This document shows, in pieces, positions 13,161 through 17,984 of a stretch of DNA of 17,984 bases. Below the pieces are notes generated by a model. The model was given only the letters and a program-made list of their open reading frames with translations. It was not told where the DNA came from and made no database searches. This stretch comes from Saprospiraceae bacterium (GTDB lineage: Bacteria > Bacteroidota > Bacteroidia > Chitinophagales > Saprospiraceae). The stretch spans positions 1-17,984 of the forward strand of contig JALVCY010000038.1 of the NCBI GenBank assembly GCA_027009605.1, read 5' to 3'. A program made the position numbers and the translations under genes. Each line of letters starts with the position of its first letter. Position 1 is the first letter of the stretch.

Positions 13161-14480
13161 CTAAATAGAAGGATCCGCAGGCGTATTCGAATTATTCAAA
13201 CGCTCATCCGCAGGATAAGGGTAGAAATTACGACTTCTTTCGCTAGTGTAGTCCACAGCGTCAGGAGGCGTTGGGCGGCCAAGGCGGCGGCTATCTTCCA
13301 TACCCATTCCGGTCAAATACAGCTCGATGCGACGATTTTTATAAATTTCATTCATCAAGGTAGGCTTATCACCCCCGGCAGAGAAAGTATCTCCCAAGCC
13401 GGCACCAATCCCTAAGACATCAGATGCGGCATCCTTGTTGCGCACTAGATTTAAAAATTTCTCTGCATTCGTAAAGTCATTTTTATTGGCGTAAGCTTCG
13501 GCCTTTATCAAGTTGGCTTCACTTGGATAAATAATGGGGATACCGGCACTGGCAGCAGTAAAAAACGGAGCCACTAGACTATCCACGTCAAAATGGTTTC
13601 CGGCCTTGGTCACACCGGCCAAATAAAAGGCAACACGCTGGTCTCCGGCATCCGGTGCCAAACTAGCAGGCAACCCAAAGTCTTTGCGGGGACCATACTG
13701 TACAGTACCTTCAAACATAGGAGAGTACACAGGGTTTACATTCTTGGAGTCAAAGAAAAAGAATCTAGGTGCAGCAGACATATCCACCGCATCAGCCATT
13801 GCAATAGCTTTATCATTATCACCAACGATAAGTGCAAATCTGGCAATATACATTCTCAACGTATTTTCCAAGTCAATATCATCCAAAGACTTATTAAACT
13901 CACTACTAACCGGATTAGCCGAAAGTCCGTCTAAAGCCGATTCCATCCCGGAGATAGCTTCACGTAAAGCAGCCATTCTATCCACAAATTTTGCATCATT
14001 GTTTTTAGAATTTTTCACAGGTACTTGCTCCCAATTGTAGGCTAATATTCCGATACACATACCGCGATACAAGGCGGCCATCGCTTTCAAACCGGATTTT
14101 GTACCCGGCAACATACTCACATTATCAATGTTATCTTGCAAGGTCTCTGCCATACCTTTGGTACGCATTGTCCGAGCAAACAAGCGAGAAACACGCTCAT
14201 TTTCTCCGGCTAATTGTGCCCCCCCATCTTCTAGTTCTTCCAAAGAAGAAAAAGTGGTCGTGGCGGCTACTTCCCTTCCGGAAACAGCAGGAGTCAGAAT
14301 AGCAGCTCCTAACGTAGAAGTGGCATAACTTTGTTCTACGCCTTTGGCTAAGGCCAATAGACCATCCTTGGTGGTCAAAACGTCTGCTTCTGTGGCTGCA
14401 TTGGGATTCGGGATGTCCAAGTTGCAGGATGCCAGAGAAGTCAGCACCGTTAGAAAAAGGAATAATTTTATGATTTTCAT
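13161..14480 (-). CDS. SusD/RagB family outer-membrane lipoprotein
   Basis: A 439-residue surface lipoprotein: signal peptide with lipobox LASC (Cys19), then NLDIPNPNAATEADVLTT, typical of mature SusD starts. The TPR-like C-terminal half shows the family blocks IIYPSEANLIKAEAY, FLNLVRN and EIYKNRRIELYLTGMGMED, and the end RNFYPYPADERLNNS. SusD-like proteins form a lid on the SusC barrel and capture the ligand (glycans, peptides or others). It is shorter than many members (about 500-600 residues). Encoded 26 bases after susC on the same strand; an intrinsic terminator follows. No enzyme genes adjoin, so the substrate is open. Confidence 0.93.
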   Translation of the reverse strand: MKIIKLFLFLTVLTSLASCNLDIPNPNAATEADVLTTKDGLLALAKGVEQSYATSTLGAAILTPAVSGREVAATTTFSSLEELEDGGAQLAGENERVSRLFARTMRTKGMAETLQDNIDNVSMLPGTKSGLKAMAALYRGMCIGILAYNWEQVPVKNSKNNDAKFVDRMAALREAISGMESALDGLSANPVSSEFNKSLDDIDLENTLRMYIARFALIVGDNDKAIAMADAVDMSAAPRFFFFDSKNVNPVYSPMFEGTVQYGPRKDFGLPASLAPDAGDQRVAFYLAGVTKAGNHFDVDSLVAPFFTAASAGIPIIYPSEANLIKAEAYANKNDFTNAEKFLNLVRNKDAASDVLGIGAGLGDTFSAGGDKPTLMNEIYKNRRIELYLTGMGMEDSRRLGRPTPPDAVDYTSERSRNFYPYPADERLNNSNTPADPSI

Positions 14481-14506
14481 TTTCTTAATTTTTCAATTTG
14501 AGTGAA

Positions 14507-17482
14507 TTAAAGATCCATCTTTAGACCAATTAGGATGGTCCTCGGAATAGGTACTTCGTTAAAGTCGAATCCGCGTACTCCGTTGGTTTGTCCGGATGTG
14601 CTTACTTCTGGATCCCAGCCGGAATAATTATCAAAAGAAAGCAAGTTTCTTCCGGTCAAGTATAGTTTGACACGACTGATATTAGGCGTCGCAGGGTTAA
14701 AAGAATAGCCAAAAGACAACTCTCTTAACTTGACAAAGGAACCATCTTCGATATAGCGTTCCCAGATATTATAAGCTGCCTTGTTGTATCCGCGAACTAA
14801 ATCTCCGCGGATTTCAGCAGCATCATATCTGCCACCACCAAAAATCGGCCTGGAGCTTACCCGGTCAGTAAAGTTAAATACATCAAATCCTTGAACCGCA
14901 TCAAATTGGAAGCTTAGCGAGAAATCTTTATAAGTCAATTCATTAATCAGACTACCTGTCCAATCCGGATTAGGGTCTGCAATAATTTTACGGTCATTGA
15001 CTCCATCTTTTTGGGCTCTACTTGGCCAGCCGTTAGCATCTAATTTGATGCTACCATCATCGTTGCGGGCGTAGTAATATCCGTTAATTACCCCGAGTGG
15101 CTCCCCATTCTTGGCAACAGAAATACCAAAACTGTTGGGCAACTTCAAGATACCTCCTTCGATGCCATTTACTTCATTTTTCACCTTTGAATAGTTGATG
15201 GTCGTCAACCAACTAAAGTTCTTTTGTTGGATAATGGCTCCGCGAACTAATAATTCGATACCGTTATTGGTCATCGTACCGACATTCTCAAAACGTGTAC
15301 TAAATCCCGTACTTGGTGCCAACACTCTTTTGAGCAAAAGGTCGTTTACCTTCACATTAAAATAAGAAAATTCAAATCCTAAACGATTATTCAAGAAACC
15401 GGCATCTACACCAAACTCTAATTCTTTTTGACGCTCCGGCTTTAGATTGGCATTACCCATTTTGGTACTCGGCTGCAATCCCGTAACACCACCGTAAGGC
15501 TTTGGGATGTAGTTATCAAATTTTTCATAAGCACCCAGTGCGGTCATATTACCTGCTTCACCATAAGAAGCTCTAAGCTTAAAGGTATTCATGGTACTAC
15601 CCATACTTTCTTTCCAGAAAGGCTCTTCTGATAAAAGGTAAGACAAGCTAACTTTAGGATACATGGCCACACCGGCATCGCTACCAAATGGAGATGCCGC
15701 ATCCAAGCGAATGGCTCCTGTCAAAAAGAGTTTATCATCATAACCAAATGATTGCTGAAGGAAAGCACCTTCAATCACTCTGTCCACTTTGGCTTCTCCA
15801 TAGGAGACAATTTCTCCTGCTCCCGTAGAATTTACAACCGGAGAGAGATGGTCTGAAGTTTGAGCTAAAACAAACGTATGGTCTTTTTGCAAAGAAAATC
15901 CTAACCAACTGGTTGATTTTAAGGCAGAAGTCAATTTCGTTCTATACTTAAGATTCAAGTCGTGATTGATTAAGAAAGATGTTTTGACAGCTGATCTTGC
16001 CCAGCCGGTTCTGTTGCCGTAGTGGGCGCCAATCGGCAAAAATCCGCTGGCGTGATGCGTGTATCTATCAATACCCACCAAGTAGTCAATGGTGACTCCC
16101 TTGACCGGTGTCGCTGTCAATTTAAAATTACCCAGCATCCGGTTGACATCCTGACCAAATTTAAAAGTCTCAATAGCCTCTACCGGATTCGGTACCCAGC
16201 CTTGCGGCGAAATGTAATTGCCTGAAGCATCGGCTTCAGGATTAAATGCATTGTGGTTAAAGTTCATACCCGTCAAAGCTCCATAAAAATAACTAATCCC
16301 ACCATTTGGGACTTCTTTACTCTTCGAAGTGATGAAATTGACACTGGCTCCTGCTTTTAACCAACTGTTAATGCTTTGGTCCAAATTAATCTTAGCATCG
16401 TAACGCTGGAAGTCAGAATTACGGATGATTCCTTCATTCTTCATATATCCCAACGAAGCATAGTACTTGGTCTTTTCATTACCACCGGATACAGACAGGT
16501 TGTTATTTGTTCCCATGCCGGTATGGAAGATGTAATCTTGCATTTTGTACCGTTTGGTAGGAATCAATCTGGTACTGTCCGGATTTCCGGGTACAGCCCA
16601 TTTGAAAGGCTCCATGTTTTCTTCAATTTCTTTGCGCAAGCTATTCCAATTCACGCTAGTACCAAAAGAAATCTTAGGTTTCCCGGACTTTCCACGCTTG
16701 GTAAATATCTGTACGACACCGTTAGATGCTCGAGACCCATAAATAGCCGCTGCCGAAGCCCCTTTGATGATTTCAATCCGGTCAATATCATCCGGATTTA
16801 TGTCCACCAAACGGTTTTGAGCATATCCACCCAAATCAATCAATTGGGTCGAAGAGTTGTCAATAATCACTCCATCCACAATATATAGCGGATTAGAATT
16901 ACCTACAATTGTACTGTATCCACGCAAAGTCACCGATACACCACCTGCCGGATTACCCGAATTCTGACTAATCAAGGCACCGGCTACTTTTCCCGAAAGG
17001 GCCTTATCAATCGCCGATGACCCTGAACGTGAAAGCTGTTGAGCATTTACGGTGCTGATGGCATTGCCATACTGTTTTTTAGTTGTCAAATCAGATGCAC
17101 CGGTAACGACTACCTCGTCCAATCCGATAAAATCTTCTCCCATAGCCACATCCAATGGCTTGTTGATATCACCCGCCGGAATGGTCTTTTCAATTTGAGA
17201 ATACCCCAAATAACTAAATACCACAACGTATTCATCATGTGGCTCTGTAATTCTCAATGCATAACTACCATCAAAATCCGTAGCTGTACCGATAGTAGTA
17301 TTCTTCAATAACACACTGACCCCATACAATGGCTCGCCGGTGTTTTCATCTGTAACGATGCCCTTAAGCACGTTTTGTGCAAACGAAGCCATACTAAAAC
17401 TAAGCAGTAGGCCGATTGCAACAAACCGAATAGCCGATGTCCGAGACACCAGATACCCTAAAAATCTGTTTCTGTTTTTCAT
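14507..17482 (-). CDS. SusC/RagA family TonB-linked outer-membrane transporter
   Basis: A 991-residue protein of normal SusC length. The signal peptide ends SFA at about residue 35. Residues 38-115 form the carboxypeptidase-like domain (LKGIVTDENTGEPLYGVSVL). LDEVVVTG (121-128) precedes the plug. SusC hallmarks in the plug are GKVAGALISQNSGNPAGG, a VTLRGYSTI stretch, NPLYIVDGV, and DIDRIEIIKGASAAAIYGSRASNGVV. The rest is a large barrel with C-terminal VPIPRTILIGLKMDL. With SusD it makes the lidded, TonB-driven importer. About 170 bases separate it from the gene upstream; that leader holds an 8-bp inverted repeat (17545-17552 / 17577-17584). The -7 box is not clear (TACCTTGG-like only). No anti-sigma/ECF regulator or hydrolase is in view. 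Confidence 0.97.
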   Translation of the reverse strand: MKNRNRFLGYLVSRTSAIRFVAIGLLLSFSMASFAQNVLKGIVTDENTGEPLYGVSVLLKNTTIGTATDFDGSYALRITEPHDEYVVVFSYLGYSQIEKTIPAGDINKPLDVAMGEDFIGLDEVVVTGASDLTTKKQYGNAISTVNAQQLSRSGSSAIDKALSGKVAGALISQNSGNPAGGVSVTLRGYSTIVGNSNPLYIVDGVIIDNSSTQLIDLGGYAQNRLVDINPDDIDRIEIIKGASAAAIYGSRASNGVVQIFTKRGKSGKPKISFGTSVNWNSLRKEIEENMEPFKWAVPGNPDSTRLIPTKRYKMQDYIFHTGMGTNNNLSVSGGNEKTKYYASLGYMKNEGIIRNSDFQRYDAKINLDQSINSWLKAGASVNFITSKSKEVPNGGISYFYGALTGMNFNHNAFNPEADASGNYISPQGWVPNPVEAIETFKFGQDVNRMLGNFKLTATPVKGVTIDYLVGIDRYTHHASGFLPIGAHYGNRTGWARSAVKTSFLINHDLNLKYRTKLTSALKSTSWLGFSLQKDHTFVLAQTSDHLSPVVNSTGAGEIVSYGEAKVDRVIEGAFLQQSFGYDDKLFLTGAIRLDAASPFGSDAGVAMYPKVSLSYLLSEEPFWKESMGSTMNTFKLRASYGEAGNMTALGAYEKFDNYIPKPYGGVTGLQPSTKMGNANLKPERQKELEFGVDAGFLNNRLGFEFSYFNVKVNDLLLKRVLAPSTGFSTRFENVGTMTNNGIELLVRGAIIQQKNFSWLTTINYSKVKNEVNGIEGGILKLPNSFGISVAKNGEPLGVINGYYYARNDDGSIKLDANGWPSRAQKDGVNDRKIIADPNPDWTGSLINELTYKDFSLSFQFDAVQGFDVFNFTDRVSSRPIFGGGRYDAAEIRGDLVRGYNKAAYNIWERYIEDGSFVKLRELSFGYSFNPATPNISRVKLYLTGRNLLSFDNYSGWDPEVSTSGQTNGVRGFDFNEVPIPRTILIGLKMDL

Positions 17483-17544
17483 AAAATTCGTTTAAAGTAT
17501 TATTCGTTCGACGTGCCAGACGCCGACCGGAAAAAAGTGAGTTA

Positions 17545-17584
17545 ACAGTATTTCAGACTAGCATTTTTCAGCCAATAATACTGT
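17545..17584 (-). promoter_or_regulatory. Inverted repeat in the susC leader
   Basis: ACAGTATT (17545-17552) and AATACTGT (17577-17584) are exact inverses with 24 bases between, in the 171-base gap upstream of susC. It could be an operator or a leader hairpin; an 8-bp match could also be chance. Confidence 0.3.
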
Positions 17585-17653
17585 GAAGAGCCAAGGTATG
17601 GAAATATTGATGAATTTAAAGAAAAAAATCGAGTGATTTTAGCAATCTCCTAT

Positions 17654-17984
17654 TCAAACCCAACTATCCCTCACAGAAAAAAGGAAAATCAGCCCATAGC
17701 CAATCACCAAGATTCCATGAAAAAACACAAAGCCCCATTGCTCCATTTGCCAAGAATGCACCCACCCAAAAGCAAAATAAATCGCCAAAAGCCCTTCAAA
17801 AACAACTATCTTATCCAATTTTGCAGAGAAATAAGACTTTTTGCGAAAGCTGCCGGATTCCGACTGTAGCCCAAACTTAGGTGTGCGCACAAACTCCGAC
17901 GGCTGCCCAAAATACCCTTTGATTACCGCATACGCATTGTGCAGTGACATCCCCAACGACAAAGCCATAAACAACGGAAAAATA
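17654..17984 (-). CDS. C-terminal end of a membrane glycosyltransferase (GT2-like), cut by the window
   Basis: Only the last 109-110 residues are present; the frame stays open to the right edge (the TTG and ATG codons near 17974 are internal). It reads SLGMSLHNAYAVIKGYFGQP then SEFVRTPKF, followed by two hydrophobic segments (about DKIVVFEGLLAIYFAFGW and FVFFHGILVIGYGLIFLF). The S-L-H-N...G-x-S-x-F-V-R-T-P-K-F pattern is what I associate with the tail of Bacteroidota multi-membrane GT2 glycosyltransferases (cellulose-synthase-like), where the catalytic domain would lie further right. Function beyond that is not visible. Upstream of susC on the same strand with a 171-base gap, so separate transcription is likely. 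Confidence 0.7.
   Translation of the reverse strand, partial: IFPLFMALSLGMSLHNAYAVIKGYFGQPSEFVRTPKFGLQSESGSFRKKSYFSAKLDKIVVFEGLLAIYFAFGWVHSWQMEQWGFVFFHGILVIGYGLIFLFSVRDSWV

Noticed and set aside
13593..14328. Several + strand frames opposite susD, and similar ones opposite susC at 16376-16888
   Set aside because: Antisense shadows of unmistakable SusD and SusC genes.

Overview
The window looks like chromosome from a Bacteroidota bacterium, perhaps of the Saprospirales/Cytophagales kind (the order is a guess). The evidence is a SusC/SusD pair, a TonB-dependent receptor followed by a DUF4249 lipoprotein, several lipobox signal peptides, promoter boxes of the TAnnTTTG type, and no clear Shine-Dalgarno sequences. 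No phage, plasmid, transposase, CRISPR or rRNA signal was seen.

Layout. 177-3818: three + strand envelope genes, namely a small lipoprotein, a TonB-dependent receptor and a DUF4249 lipoprotein that overlaps the receptor stop by one base. 3995-5176: a lipoprotein serpin (protease inhibitor) with a recognisable reactive-centre loop. 5177-6768: 1.6 kb without a gene, packed with nested palindromic repeats. 6769-8244: guaB (IMP dehydrogenase). 8519-8589: tRNA-Gln with its own promoter and a strong terminator. 8622-9165: gene-free, with one more repeat copy and a separate palindrome. 9166-11133: a tight three-gene membrane-lipid operon (CDP-alcohol phosphatidyltransferase, CdsA-like cytidylyltransferase, CTP-dependent lipid-kinase family protein). 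11149-11325: a start-less, protein-like reading frame, probably a gene remnant. 12638-11343 (- strand): a GT-C membrane glycosyltransferase. 12639-13099: a second repeat cluster related to the one at 5.4-5.9 kb. 17482-13161 (- strand): susC then susD, closed by an intrinsic terminator. 17984-17654 (- strand): the C-terminal end of a membrane GT2-like glycosyltransferase running off the window.

How the genes fit together. The three lipid genes can be read as consecutive steps: a CTP-using kinase makes a phospholipid precursor such as phosphatidate, CdsA activates it to CDP-diacylglycerol, and the CDP-alcohol phosphatidyltransferase attaches a head group. The two TonB receptor systems imply outer-membrane uptake of unknown ligands; no glycoside hydrolase lies beside SusCD in this window.

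The least expected content is the intergenic DNA. It holds at least five repeat types: A, B and D form a composite of about 400 bp repeated in tandem; C/E occurs at both repeat loci; and a TAACGG-like octamer occurs in tandem at two places. Several are palindromes inside palindromes. Element B at 5.4 kb appears to have been split by C/E-type DNA, and related copies keep their pairing while the paired sequence changes. I see no mobilising enzyme in the window.
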